A stretch of DNA of 64,000 bases from Roseiconus nitratireducens (GTDB lineage Bacteria; Planctomycetota; Planctomycetia; Pirellulales; Pirellulaceae): NCBI RefSeq assembly GCF_008629675.1, contig NZ_VWOX01000024.1, positions 1 to 64,000 of the forward strand. Reading direction: 5' to 3'. The position numbers and the translations under genes were made by a program. The notes below the pieces were generated by a model, which was not told the DNA's origin, searched no databases, and worked only from the letters and a program-made list of their open reading frames with translations. Each line of letters starts with the position of its first letter. Position 1 is the first letter of the stretch. Positions 54,198 to 63,817 of the stretch are shown here, one piece after another.

Positions 54198-56056
54198 ATT
54201 TGATCGCCCCTTCCGGCGGGCGAATCTCCCGCATCGCGTCGCTGGCACGCTACCATCGCCCGTCTCAGTTCGCTTGGCGTTTGAGGCGACTCGCCGAACG
54301 CGAACTGCGACGTCGGATCCCCAAACGCTGGGCTTTCGAAACACAGAAGCACACCGCCGATTGGAATCCGGGTGCGCGTGATGCCTTCTTGACCGTCGCA
54401 CGACATCGATCTTCCCTCGCCAGCGGTCGCAAGCCGCAGGTCCTGGATGTCGACGGAGCGACCTTCTGCTTTCTCAATCAACGCAAAAGTCTCCGCGAAG
54501 GCCCCTCGAATGGATCGCCGCTGCGGTGGAATCTCGAGGCGCCTCGCCTGTGGCGTTTTCATCTGCAGTGTCATGAATGGCTGATTGAACTCGTCAATCG
54601 AGATCAACACAGCGATGCGTGGCACTTTGTGCAACAGTGGTTGAGCGTCCCGGTTCATGCCCATCCGACGCTTGATCCGGACGCCTGGCACCCGTTCTGC
54701 ATCTCACGCCGATTGCCGATTTGGCTGACCCTGGCAGCTCTGGCCGACCCTCCGTCAGAAATCCACGTTGCATTTTGGAAATCGATCGCCGACCAAACCG
54801 CTTGGCTGGCGAGAAACTGCGAATGGGACCTCGGAGGAAACCATCTGCTTGAAAACCTGGCCACGTTGCAAGTCATCGACAGTTTCGTGGCGATCACACC
54901 TTCGATCGATCTTCGATTCGTTGACCAGCAACTTCGGCAACAACTCCGGCAGCAAGTTCTTCCGTCGGGCGAGCATTTCGAACGAACGCCGACGTATCAC
55001 GCATTGATGCTTCAGTGCGTTTTGCACTGCCTTGAAGCCGATCGATTCTGCCGTCGGCCTTCGACCGATCTCGAGGAGGCGGCGACGTCAATGGCAGGGT
55101 TTTTAAAATGGATTCGCCAGCCTGACGGCAAAATTCCGCTGCTTGCCGATTCGACGGTTCAGGAAACTCCGAATGTCGATCACCTGCTGGAATGGGCCGA
55201 CGAATTCCACGGTCACTGCACCGCGGATCCCTCGTCGGACTATTCGGTATTCGAGAGCTCGTCGGGTGACCGATTGATTCTCGACACGGGGCCCTTGGCG
55301 TGTGACCATCTGCCGGCGCATGGTCACGCCGACCTGTTTCAAGTCGTTGCGACGCTCAAAGGACGCGACGCCATCGTCGATACGGGGAACTTCGAATATG
55401 CCCCCACCTCCATGCGGCAACATTGCCGGCGTTCGGCGGCGCACAACGTGATGATGATCGATTCGGTCGATCACTGTGACGTTTGGTCCAGCTTTCGGAT
55501 GGGGCGACGTGGTCATCCCGTCTGGCGTCAATCTGGCACGGACTCCGACTTGAAGTGGTGCATCGCGGCTCACGATGTACACCGCTTTCCGGCGGGTCGC
55601 TTGATCGTCGCTTGCGAGGATGGTTGGATCTTTGTGGACTGGTTCGACGGGGCGAACAAACCCGCTCGAGCGGTGACGCGTCTTCATTGGCACCCCGACT
55701 GGGTGCTCAGCCTGGACGGCCAGCCGGACGCCGTCCGTGCGTCTGTGCGTCACATGCCCGATTGTCACTCGCTGGTGCACCCACTGGGGATCGATGGAAG
55801 CCTTGCAATCGAGAGCGGTTGGTACTGCCCCGACTTCGGAGTTCGCCATGAAAACCAGGTTCTGGTTTACAGCGGCTCGCCAACTCGCTCCGGCGTTCTT
55901 GGTCTCTTCCTCAATTTGCGGTCGCAGCCGCAAATCTCGCTACCAAAGATCCAGCTCCTCCAACACGAACTCTCCATCGAACTTCGCGATGGCCGAACGC
56001 TTGGCTGGCGGCTAAACGGTGCATTGCCGCCAGATTTTCTGCCCCGCCAGGCGTAG
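54194..56056 (+). CDS. Heparinase II/III family protein
   Basis: The 620-residue product has an N-terminal helical toroid (about residues 70-350; motifs WNLEAPRLWRFHLQCHEWL and NHLLENLATLQVI, with the catalytic-type YHALMLQCVLHCLEA). A C-terminal beta-sandwich follows, with LPAHGHADLFQVVATLKGRD and RRSAAHNVMMIDSVDH. The HGHAD and SAAHN histidines are typical of polysaccharide lyases that cleave uronate-containing glycans. No signal peptide is evident. Inside a biosynthetic cluster it probably trims or edits the polymer, like lyases in alginate synthesis, rather than serving nutrition. It ends the rightward run. Confidence 0.85.
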   Translation: MNLIAPSGGRISRIASLARYHRPSQFAWRLRRLAERELRRRIPKRWAFETQKHTADWNPGARDAFLTVARHRSSLASGRKPQVLDVDGATFCFLNQRKSLREGPSNGSPLRWNLEAPRLWRFHLQCHEWLIELVNRDQHSDAWHFVQQWLSVPVHAHPTLDPDAWHPFCISRRLPIWLTLAALADPPSEIHVAFWKSIADQTAWLARNCEWDLGGNHLLENLATLQVIDSFVAITPSIDLRFVDQQLRQQLRQQVLPSGEHFERTPTYHALMLQCVLHCLEADRFCRRPSTDLEEAATSMAGFLKWIRQPDGKIPLLADSTVQETPNVDHLLEWADEFHGHCTADPSSDYSVFESSSGDRLILDTGPLACDHLPAHGHADLFQVVATLKGRDAIVDTGNFEYAPTSMRQHCRRSAAHNVMMIDSVDHCDVWSSFRMGRRGHPVWRQSGTDSDLKWCIAAHDVHRFPAGRLIVACEDGWIFVDWFDGANKPARAVTRLHWHPDWVLSLDGQPDAVRASVRHMPDCHSLVHPLGIDGSLAIESGWYCPDFGVRHENQVLVYSGSPTRSGVLGLFLNLRSQPQISLPKIQLLQHELSIELRDGRTLGWRLNGALPPDFLPRQA

Positions 56057-56145
56057 CTTTCCCGCTCGACACGGGCATTCTTCGCTTTCTCTGCGATTCC
56101 TTGACTGCAGCCGTGAAGCGGCGACAGCAACGCCGCCTCAGCGAG

Positions 56146-59100
56146 CTACTTGTAGTCCAACATCATCGTCGCAGTCGTGTCGTGGTCGCTGACGCCCCGC
56201 ACCCAGCACGCCGAAAAGGCCGTGGGAAAGGCGTGCTGCACCGTTTGACCAGGTGCAACCTTGAACTCCCAATAGTCGACCCAAAGCCCGTTGCCGTCGA
56301 TGTCCACCTGCACCGTGATCGTGACAGGCTCGGACGAACGGTGCGAAATCTCCAAAGACTTCTGGTCATAGCCACGCATCAAATAGGGATCCGACGGCAC
56401 GTCGGCTTGCACGTCGCTATCCAGCCACGGTCCGCCCCGACCAATCGGCTTCCCCAATTTCCACAAATCATCAATGCCTCCGAACCACAGCCCGACCTGT
56501 TTGTCGGTGTCCGTGAAGATGTGACCATCGTTCTTCGCCGACTTGCGGATTCCCGCCAACACCAGCAATCCGTTCCAGGAACAGAAATCCGTGATCTGCT
56601 TTGAATGACTGGAAATTGGACGCATCAAATGAAATGCCGGCGGGCTACCGTTGGTGATCAGCGGGACCTCATAAAAGGTCCCGTGAATATTTGCGAGATG
56701 TCGCTCCGACTCGACTTCCCGCGAAGCTCTCGGCCATCCTGACGCAAAGGGCTGGTCGAAACCCGATTCGCCTTTGGGAAGCCGTAACGTGAACCCGCCG
56801 CTCTTCAGCACCACCGAAGCGCGATCGACCGTGAACTCGGGTTCGACCTGCAACCGTTCCGTCAGTTCCGATTCCGGTTGAACAGATTCAAACTCGAACT
56901 GTGCCTTGGTGAACTCGTAAGCCTTCTCTGGTGAAGTCACGACCCTGAGATTCCGATTGCGTTTGGCCGCATAGACCAAGCCGCCCACCACATCGGAATC
57001 GCCCACCTCGGCCAGCCCAGCGAACAGGTCACGGTTCTGTTTCGCGTCTCCGTCGGCGTAACTGGCGGTGGTTTGGTGCAGGAATGCCGTAGCGATGCAA
57101 TCGCGATCGGTCTTCAACCGTAGCCACACCGCCTGAAAATCTTCGGGCAATTCATCGGCGACGTAGCCGCCACCGGGGACGGCAACCGTCTGCATCGATG
57201 TCCATCGTCCGTCGCCTTGCCGATCGACTTCGATCGTGAATGTCACTGGCGTTGCATCGGTTGCGACGACCTCAGGAGCGGCGATGGACGCATTGTCGCG
57301 CGGGACAATGTTCAATGGCGACCCCGTGGCGGTGTCAACGAAGGCCGTGTGTGGCATGCCGAAGGCACCCGGTGTGTGTTCCGTCGCATTGCCCGGAATC
57401 GTCACGACACCGGCGGCAAACTCCCTCGAGTACACGTTGTCCGCATGGTTCTTGCCCCAGGTGATTTCTAAATCGGTCGCTTCCCACTTGTCGTCAAGTT
57501 CTGGACCGCCCCGCTTGTCGACGGCCAAAAAGACCGTCACGGGCTGATCCACTTCGAACGAATAGCCTGGCGCAGGACGATGCCAATCGCCTCGCACGAC
57601 GGTTACCCGATGCAGTCGGGCCAGTTGCGGTGGGATCGAATGAATGGGTTGCTGGTCACTCGCTCGTAATAGGTCCGATCGTTGGTCTGATTTCTTTCCG
57701 ACGGCGAAATGAATCACGCGGCGATCGAAGCCGTCGACCAGGAACGGATCCGACCAGGTCTCCGCGCGAACCGAATCCTCGACCCAAGGTCCGCCATACC
57801 CGCTGGCCGGCCCCCAGGATTTTAGATCGTCGTAGCTGCCAAACCAGAGATTGCTCTGCGGCTGACCAGCTAGGTCATTGCCCTGGATGCTCGTTTCATC
57901 TGTCGCCAGAACCAGTTGCCCGTTCCAGTTGCAAAAGTCTGGAACGTAGCGAAGATGACTTGCAATCGGACGAATTCCGGCGTTGTCCTTCGCTGAGAAT
58001 GTCTTTGGAAAATCGAAGAACATCCCGTGCATGTCCATCATCCAGCGACCATCGGTGATCTCTCGAATTCGAGGCCATTCCGTGTACCAACCGTGACTGG
58101 CGTCGTTGCAATAGGCCGCTTTGGGCAACAGAAACGTGGACCAGGTCCCGTTGTCTAGCAACTTCAATCGCAGGCTGCGGCGATCCCATCCGATCGCCCA
58201 AATCGGATCGTCTCCATCGCTGCCGCCGGTGATCCCTTTGGGTCCGGTGACCTCGGTATATTGCCGGCGTTCGATGATTCGCCAGTCCCGGCCATCGTAT
58301 TCGGCCAGGACCCCGCGTTGCTCTTCGTCGGTCGCCGTCCCCCCCACCAACACGTCGCTGTAGTCGCCGACATGCAGTTCACCGTTGTTGGACACCACCA
58401 ACCGGCCCTGAGAAGTGTAGCCACCTTTGCCGTGCCACCCCGGGACGGGCTTCTTGAACAATCGCTTCGTTTCCAGCGTGTGCACATTGGCTTCCCAGAT
58501 CGCCCCTTCCATGTCGATGTAGTAGACCAGGTTGACCGGATCCACCAGGTGGCGAGCGATCGCGGTCACGCGCATCGGCATGTCATCCGGAGAAATGACG
58601 CGAACATTCCCTTTCGCATCAATCAGATAATGTGCGATCAACAACTGGTTTGATTCCGGATGAATCATCCGCCCGGCCGGCGTTCCGCCGACACTTTCCG
58701 GATGAATCGTCATCGGCTGGCTAAGATCCGGATCGATTGAGAACAGTTTGTGTTCACTGCCGCGCGGTTGATGGGGCGCGTAGTTGACCATCCACAACTT
58801 TCCCGCCCACGGCACGACGGCGCCGATCCCGCACTCGTTGTGGCCAGTCTTATAGTGGCCGCCGTTCTGGCTGTAGATTCCGTACGTCGTCAGGTGCGGA
58901 TAGATTCCGCTGATCTTCAAGTCGGTTCGAATCTCCGACGGTGTGGCGTCGGTCTCTTTCGGCGGCCCCTCGTCGACGTCCTTTCCGGAGTCCGTTGTGA
59001 CCAGCGTTCCTGCCGCACGGATTCTCCGCCGCTGCTCGGGCGATTGCTTGGCCATCGACCGGCCGTTTGCACGGAACTCGGGACGGTCGGCCAGATTGTT

Positions 59101-59376
59101 CATTTTCGACACGTCCGACGTCAGACGCATCCCGGACTGGGCGATTCGGTCCAGGTTGGGCGTCCTGATCTCGTGCAACCCGGCAGATCCGTACGCGTCC
59201 CAACGCTGATCATCGGTCAGCAGGAACACGATGTTCGGTCGTTCGCGATTCTCAGCAGCGACTGAGAACGTTGAAAGCCAACCGCCGGAGAGCATTCCGG
59301 CACAGCCCGCGATTGTGATCCAACGACATAGGACCAATCCAATGGCGGAGTCGACAAATAAAGAGATGTGTCGCAT
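56146..59376 (-). CDS. Large secreted protein: sulfatase relic fused to duplicated-module protein
   Basis: The product has 1076 residues. The chosen ATG (59376) gives a signal-like N-terminus, then a sulfatase start: RPNIVFLLTDDQRWDAYGS and RTPNLDRIAQSGMRLTS (residues 47-87). At about residue 88 it jumps to SKMNNLADRPEF, which normally lies near a sulfatase C-terminus. The whole core, including the CxPSR formylglycine site, is missing. From about residue 118 a different protein begins. It holds two copies of one module: RPIASHLRYVPDFCNWNG... at about residues 464-560 and RPISSHSKQITDFCSWNG... at about 917-1012, each with LWFG..DDL and GGPW. The function of the larger part is unknown; no sulfatase activity is possible. 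Confidence 0.75.
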   Translation of the reverse strand: MRHISLFVDSAIGLVLCRWITIAGCAGMLSGGWLSTFSVAAENRERPNIVFLLTDDQRWDAYGSAGLHEIRTPNLDRIAQSGMRLTSDVSKMNNLADRPEFRANGRSMAKQSPEQRRRIRAAGTLVTTDSGKDVDEGPPKETDATPSEIRTDLKISGIYPHLTTYGIYSQNGGHYKTGHNECGIGAVVPWAGKLWMVNYAPHQPRGSEHKLFSIDPDLSQPMTIHPESVGGTPAGRMIHPESNQLLIAHYLIDAKGNVRVISPDDMPMRVTAIARHLVDPVNLVYYIDMEGAIWEANVHTLETKRLFKKPVPGWHGKGGYTSQGRLVVSNNGELHVGDYSDVLVGGTATDEEQRGVLAEYDGRDWRIIERRQYTEVTGPKGITGGSDGDDPIWAIGWDRRSLRLKLLDNGTWSTFLLPKAAYCNDASHGWYTEWPRIREITDGRWMMDMHGMFFDFPKTFSAKDNAGIRPIASHLRYVPDFCNWNGQLVLATDETSIQGNDLAGQPQSNLWFGSYDDLKSWGPASGYGGPWVEDSVRAETWSDPFLVDGFDRRVIHFAVGKKSDQRSDLLRASDQQPIHSIPPQLARLHRVTVVRGDWHRPAPGYSFEVDQPVTVFLAVDKRGGPELDDKWEATDLEITWGKNHADNVYSREFAAGVVTIPGNATEHTPGAFGMPHTAFVDTATGSPLNIVPRDNASIAAPEVVATDATPVTFTIEVDRQGDGRWTSMQTVAVPGGGYVADELPEDFQAVWLRLKTDRDCIATAFLHQTTASYADGDAKQNRDLFAGLAEVGDSDVVGGLVYAAKRNRNLRVVTSPEKAYEFTKAQFEFESVQPESELTERLQVEPEFTVDRASVVLKSGGFTLRLPKGESGFDQPFASGWPRASREVESERHLANIHGTFYEVPLITNGSPPAFHLMRPISSHSKQITDFCSWNGLLVLAGIRKSAKNDGHIFTDTDKQVGLWFGGIDDLWKLGKPIGRGGPWLDSDVQADVPSDPYLMRGYDQKSLEISHRSSEPVTITVQVDIDGNGLWVDYWEFKVAPGQTVQHAFPTAFSACWVRGVSDHDTTATMMLDYK

Positions 59377-59729
59377 GGCAAGCGTGAACCAGGGAAGGGA
59401 AAAGCAGACGGATGATTCATGCCGATTCGAACCGCATCGAGCGTGAGGATTCCAGTCTACCAAACAATTTGCCGCGATCCGGTTCCCGGCTGCTCTGTTG
59501 CAACCGCCCACAGCGCTGGTCCATGCCTCACCGGCCGGAAGAAACTAGAATGCATCGCACCCTCTCCGCTCGCTGGTGGAGGCTGTCTACGATTGCCGGG
59601 TGCCCGCCCCGGCGGCGACAGATTCTTTTAAACATCGCTTCCTCCTGCGTCCCAGTTCTCGCTCACCGAGCTTGACGTGCTACGATGGCGGGCCTCCCCA
59701 AACGTCCCCCCCCTTACAAAGTCCTAACG
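59377..59729. other. Divergent intergenic region
   Basis: These 353 bases separate the leftward fusion gene from the rightward PHP gene. They must carry both promoters, but no strong -35/-10 pair stands out. TTGACG at about 59669 is the best -35-like hexamer. I see no gene, RNA or repeat that I can support. Confidence 0.4.
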
Positions 59730-61007
59730 ATGTTCCGACTGTTGGCACTTGTCTGTTTCACCGCCGCTGTGCTCAGCCTCCCGGCACTGGCAAACGAACC
59801 CGCAGCGGCGGGTGATTCCCCGCTGTCGGGGCCGCCTTTGAAATGGTGGAAAGGAAATCTCCATACGCACTCGCTTTGGAGCGACGGCGATCAGTTTCCT
59901 GAAATGATTGCGGACTGGTATCGTGAACACGGCTACCATTTTCTGGCCCTAACCGATCACAACGTCCTCAGCGACGGGATCCGTTGGATGAAGGTCAAAG
60001 ACGTGGTCGCACGCAGCGATGAAGGCGTCTTGGATCGGTACCTTCAACGTTTTGGCGAGCATTGGGTTCAGACGCGGGGAGAAAAGGGGACTCCCGACCA
60101 TCAGGTCCGCCTGAAGCCGCTGGATGAGTTTCGGCATTTGGTTGAAGAACGCGGTCGGTTCATGATGATGCCGGCGGAAGAAATCAGCGACCGAGCCGAA
60201 GGCAAACCGGTTCACATCAACGCGACCAATATCGCTGAGGTGCTCCCTCCGGCGGGCGGCGCTACGGTCCGCGAAACCATGCAGAACAATTTGCGAATGA
60301 TCCTGGCGCATGAAAAACAGCACGGTCGCCAAGTGCTGCCTCATATCAACCACCCCAATTTTGGCTACGCGATCACGGCCGAAGATCTGGCCGCGGTGAC
60401 GTCCGAACAATTCTTCGAGGTCTACAACGGGCACCCCGCCGTCGGCCATCTCGGGAACGACGATCACCCCAGCGTGGAACGCATTTGGGACTTGGCGAAC
60501 GCCATCCGACGGACGAATCTGAATGTCCCACCGCTGATGGGGATTGCCACCGACGACAGCCACGAGTACCACGGCGTCCCCGGTTCACACCCCGGCCGTG
60601 GATGGGTGATGGTTCGCAGTCGTTTCTTGACCCCAGAGCACATTCTGAGCGCGATCAAACGTGGCGATTTCTACGCATCCAGCGGCGTGACGCTCGGCGA
60701 GGTCCGCTTTGATCAAGCGACCGGGACGCTGTCGATTCAAATTGACGCCAACGACGGGGCCACCTATCGCACCGAGTTTATCGGAACGATGATCGACGAA
60801 GGGCAGCAAGACGAAAGAATCGGCGTCACTCTGAAGACCGTTCATGGTGTTTCGCCAACTTACCAGTTGACCGGCAAAGAACTGTATGTCCGCGCCGTCG
60901 TTACCAGCAGTCTTCCCGCGGATGATCCATCGTTCGAAGATCAGATGCGTCAGGCCTGGACGCAGCCCGTCGGGTGGCGTTCGGAAAACGAGCCATCGCA
61001 ACCCTGA
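59730..61007 (+). CDS. Secreted PHP-domain protein
   Basis: The 425-residue product has a signal peptide (MFRLLALVCFTAAVLSLPALA). The mature part begins KWWKGNLHTHSLWSDGDQFP, with the metal-binding HxHxxxSD pattern of PHP phosphoesterase/amidohydrolase-like domains. LTDHN follows, and HINHPNFGYAIT and IATDDSHEYHGV provide more metal ligands. Planctomycetes encode several such secreted PHP proteins with unknown substrates. An ATG at 59730 gives the signal; longer starts do not. It precedes rhaA by 64 bases and may be cotranscribed with it, though a functional link is only inferred. Confidence 0.8.
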   Translation: MFRLLALVCFTAAVLSLPALANEPAAAGDSPLSGPPLKWWKGNLHTHSLWSDGDQFPEMIADWYREHGYHFLALTDHNVLSDGIRWMKVKDVVARSDEGVLDRYLQRFGEHWVQTRGEKGTPDHQVRLKPLDEFRHLVEERGRFMMMPAEEISDRAEGKPVHINATNIAEVLPPAGGATVRETMQNNLRMILAHEKQHGRQVLPHINHPNFGYAITAEDLAAVTSEQFFEVYNGHPAVGHLGNDDHPSVERIWDLANAIRRTNLNVPPLMGIATDDSHEYHGVPGSHPGRGWVMVRSRFLTPEHILSAIKRGDFYASSGVTLGEVRFDQATGTLSIQIDANDGATYRTEFIGTMIDEGQQDERIGVTLKTVHGVSPTYQLTGKELYVRAVVTSSLPADDPSFEDQMRQAWTQPVGWRSENEPSQP

Positions 61008-61071
61008 TCACTCCGTTTTGGGATGCCCGCCAAGGCCCCGACGATAACCGATCGACTTCGATACGTGCAGC

Positions 61072-62364
61072 ATGTCTGATACGAACAAAGCATTCGAATT
61101 GGCTCGTGAACGTTACGCGGCACTCGGCGTCGACGTGGATGCGGCGGTTGAGCGATTGAAAACCATCCCCGTCTCCTTGCACTGCTGGCAAGGCGATGAT
61201 GTCGTCGGTTTTGAAGGCACCGACAACGAATTAGGCAGCGGTTTGGCGGTCACCGGCAATTACCCGGGCCGGGCGCGCACGGTCGATGAATTGCGCCGCG
61301 ATCTGGATGTTGCCTATTCCCTCATCCCGGGAAACCACCGACTGAACCTGCATGCCTTGTACGGCGAATTCTCCTCGCCAACTGACCGAAATGAAATCGG
61401 AATTCAGAATTTCCAAGGCTGGATCGACTGGTGCCGAGACCGTCATCACAGTCTGGATTTCAATCCGAGCTTCTTCGCCCACCCGTTAGCCAGCGACGGC
61501 TCAACGCTGTCTCACCCCGATCCGGCAATCCGCCAGTTTTGGATTGACCACGGAATCGCCTGCCGTCAAATCGCCAGCGAGATGGGCGCCGCCCAAGGCA
61601 ATGCCTGCATCAACAACGTCTGGGTCCCGGACGGCAGCAAAGATTCACCGGCCGACCGCAAGGCACCTCGGGAACGACTTGCCGAAGCGCTGGACGAAGT
61701 ATTTCGCGTCGCGTTCCCCGAAGCGCAATTGCTGGACTCCGTCGAATGCAAGCTGTTCGGCATCGGCTCGGAAAGTTACGTCGTTGGATCGCACGAGTTC
61801 TATCTGGGATACGCGATCACGCGTCACAAATTGCTTTGCCTGGATGCCGGCCACTTCCACCCCACCGAGGTCATTTCGGACAAGATTTCGTCGACGTTGC
61901 TTTACGTCCCCGAGTTGCTGCTGCATGTCAGCCGAGGCGTGCGGTGGGACAGTGACCACGTCGTCACCTTCAACGACGAATTGCAAGCGATCATGCAGGA
62001 GATTGTTCGGGGCGGATTCGAAAGCCGCGTTCACATCGGGTTGGACTTCTTCGACGCCAGCATCAATCGAATCGCCGCCTGGGTGATCGGGACGCGCAAC
62101 ACGTTGAAAGCACTGTTGATGGCGCTTTTGGAACCGCGGGAAACACTTCAGGATTTGGAGCGTGACGGCGATTTGACCGGCCGACTGGTACTGATGGAAG
62201 AGCTAAAATCGATGCCCTTCGGTTCCGTCTGGGATCACTACTGCGAATCATCGGGTGTTCCCGTCGGCGCCGCTTGGTTGGATGCGATTCGCGAAGACGA
62301 AAGGCGAGTGCTTGCACGACGGGGCAATTCTGTCGCTACAGCTTCATCGGAGAACATCGCGTGA
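61072..62364 (+). CDS. rhaA: L-rhamnose isomerase
   Basis: RhaA converts L-rhamnose to L-rhamnulose. The 430-residue product aligns along its whole length with the E. coli enzyme: PVSLHCWQGDDVVGFEG, TGNYPGRARTVDELR, LGLDFNPS-like SLDFNPSFFAHPLAS, VESKLFGIG-like VECKLFGIGSESYVVGSHEF. The metal-site segments CLDAGHFHPTEVISDKIS and VRWDSDHV are kept, as is HIGLDFFDASINRIAAWVIG. No rhaB or rhaD lies in the window, so the rest of the pathway is elsewhere or beyond the right edge. Its stop overlaps the GTG of the transporter gene (GTGA), so the two are coupled. Confidence 0.97.
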   Translation: MSDTNKAFELARERYAALGVDVDAAVERLKTIPVSLHCWQGDDVVGFEGTDNELGSGLAVTGNYPGRARTVDELRRDLDVAYSLIPGNHRLNLHALYGEFSSPTDRNEIGIQNFQGWIDWCRDRHHSLDFNPSFFAHPLASDGSTLSHPDPAIRQFWIDHGIACRQIASEMGAAQGNACINNVWVPDGSKDSPADRKAPRERLAEALDEVFRVAFPEAQLLDSVECKLFGIGSESYVVGSHEFYLGYAITRHKLLCLDAGHFHPTEVISDKISSTLLYVPELLLHVSRGVRWDSDHVVTFNDELQAIMQEIVRGGFESRVHIGLDFFDASINRIAAWVIGTRNTLKALLMALLEPRETLQDLERDGDLTGRLVLMEELKSMPFGSVWDHYCESSGVPVGAAWLDAIREDERRVLARRGNSVATASSENIA

Positions 62365-63815
62365 GCGAAGATCGATCCGAAACGGGTGGGGAGTTTGAAC
62401 GCGAACCGGTCCCCGACTCCGCGCTGCTGGGGTCCGGCAAGTTCTGGGGCATGTACGCGGGCGAACACACCGCCGGCACCGAATTCATGATCGGTCCGCT
62501 GTTTCTGTCGGCGGGAGCCAGCATCCAAGATTTGATCCTAGGGCTGCTGCTGGGCAACTTCCTGGCCGTGTTGACCTGGCGGTTTCTGGTCACGCCGATC
62601 GCGACCCGGAAACGAATGACGCTCTACTACCAATTGGAGCGGATCGCCGGTGGCTCGCTGGTGAAGATTTACAACCTGGTCAACGGATTGCTGTTTTGCT
62701 TTCTGGCCGGCGCGATGATCACCGTGTCGGCAAGCGCCGCCGGGGTCCCCTTCGGAATCTTCTACGAGGTCCCCTCGGCGACATTTGGTTTTGGCGCTCC
62801 CTCCTTTACGGCGTTGGTCCTGGTGGTGGGCGCGGTCATGGCGATCGTCGCCGCCGGCGGGTATCAGACCGTGGCCCGTGTTGCCAACATCGCCGCTCCC
62901 TGGATGATCGCCATCTTCGCCGCCTGCGGTATCGTTTCCCTGGTTCAGATGAACGCCACCGGGATCGATTCGATCGTTCGCGGCGACTATTGGCGTGACG
63001 CCGTGCAGTTTGTGCAGTCTCGGAACGGGCCGCAAACATTTGGATTCTGGCAGATCGTCGTCTTTGCCTGGCTATGCAACGGAGCCATGCATTTCGGGAT
63101 GTCGGACCTGTCGATTTTCCGGTTCGCCCGCAGCCGATCGTCAGGTTGGGCACCGGCCATCGGGATGTTTCTGGGCCACTACATGGCCTGGATCGCCGCC
63201 GCCCTTCTGCTGGCGGCACTGATCAAGGTGCAGCCGGATGTGGCGGTCGGAAGTGACGGCCGGGTCAACGCCAACCCCGGGTTGCTGGCTTACCAGGCGT
63301 TGGGCTGGGCGGGCATCCTGTGCGTCGTGATTGCCGGTTGGACAACCGCCAACCCGACGATCTATCGAGCCGGTTTGGCATTTCAAGGAATTCTGCCGGC
63401 TACCTCGCGAAGCGTGATGACGCTGGTTGCCGGCGCTGTCGCAACGCTGGCCGGTGCGTTTCCAAACCTTTCGGCCCAACTGCTCGATTTTGTCGGGACC
63501 TACGGAACCGTCCTCGGCCCGATGGGAGCCGTCATTGTGGTGGACTTCTATTGGATGAAACGATTCGGATTGCAGAACGAATTCGCGCACCGTAGCGGGA
63601 TCAAATTCAATCTCGCCGTTTTCATCGCTTGGCTGCTTCCCGTTGCTGTCGGACTTTATCTAATCATCTGGCGAGATCTGTTTGCCGCCTACGCGGTGAT
63701 TCCCGCCTGGTTGGTTTGTGGCATCCTCTACCTGGTGCTCAGCAAGTTCACGCAGCGTGAGGCGGTTGCCGCGACGCAGCCGAATTGGAATCACTCCGCC
63801 AACGCGGGAGCTTGA
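62361..63815 (+). CDS. NCS1-like permease coupled to rhaA
   Basis: The 484-residue protein has about twelve transmembrane helices and resembles nucleobase:cation symporter-1 (cytosine/purine permease) proteins. The first helix segment reads GTEFMIGPLFLSAGASIQDL, followed by LGLLLGNFLAVLTWRFLVTP. The start is a GTG at 62361 overlapping the rhaA stop, with GGAG upstream. NCS1 carriers normally import nucleobases, hydantoins or related compounds. Tight coupling to rhamnose isomerase suggests either that this branch takes up a rhamnose-related compound, or that the pairing reflects wider regulation. The substrate is not shown by sequence. Confidence 0.82.
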   Translation: MSEDRSETGGEFEREPVPDSALLGSGKFWGMYAGEHTAGTEFMIGPLFLSAGASIQDLILGLLLGNFLAVLTWRFLVTPIATRKRMTLYYQLERIAGGSLVKIYNLVNGLLFCFLAGAMITVSASAAGVPFGIFYEVPSATFGFGAPSFTALVLVVGAVMAIVAAGGYQTVARVANIAAPWMIAIFAACGIVSLVQMNATGIDSIVRGDYWRDAVQFVQSRNGPQTFGFWQIVVFAWLCNGAMHFGMSDLSIFRFARSRSSGWAPAIGMFLGHYMAWIAAALLLAALIKVQPDVAVGSDGRVNANPGLLAYQALGWAGILCVVIAGWTTANPTIYRAGLAFQGILPATSRSVMTLVAGAVATLAGAFPNLSAQLLDFVGTYGTVLGPMGAVIVVDFYWMKRFGLQNEFAHRSGIKFNLAVFIAWLLPVAVGLYLIIWRDLFAAYAVIPAWLVCGILYLVLSKFTQREAVAATQPNWNHSANAGA

Positions 63816-63817
63816 CC

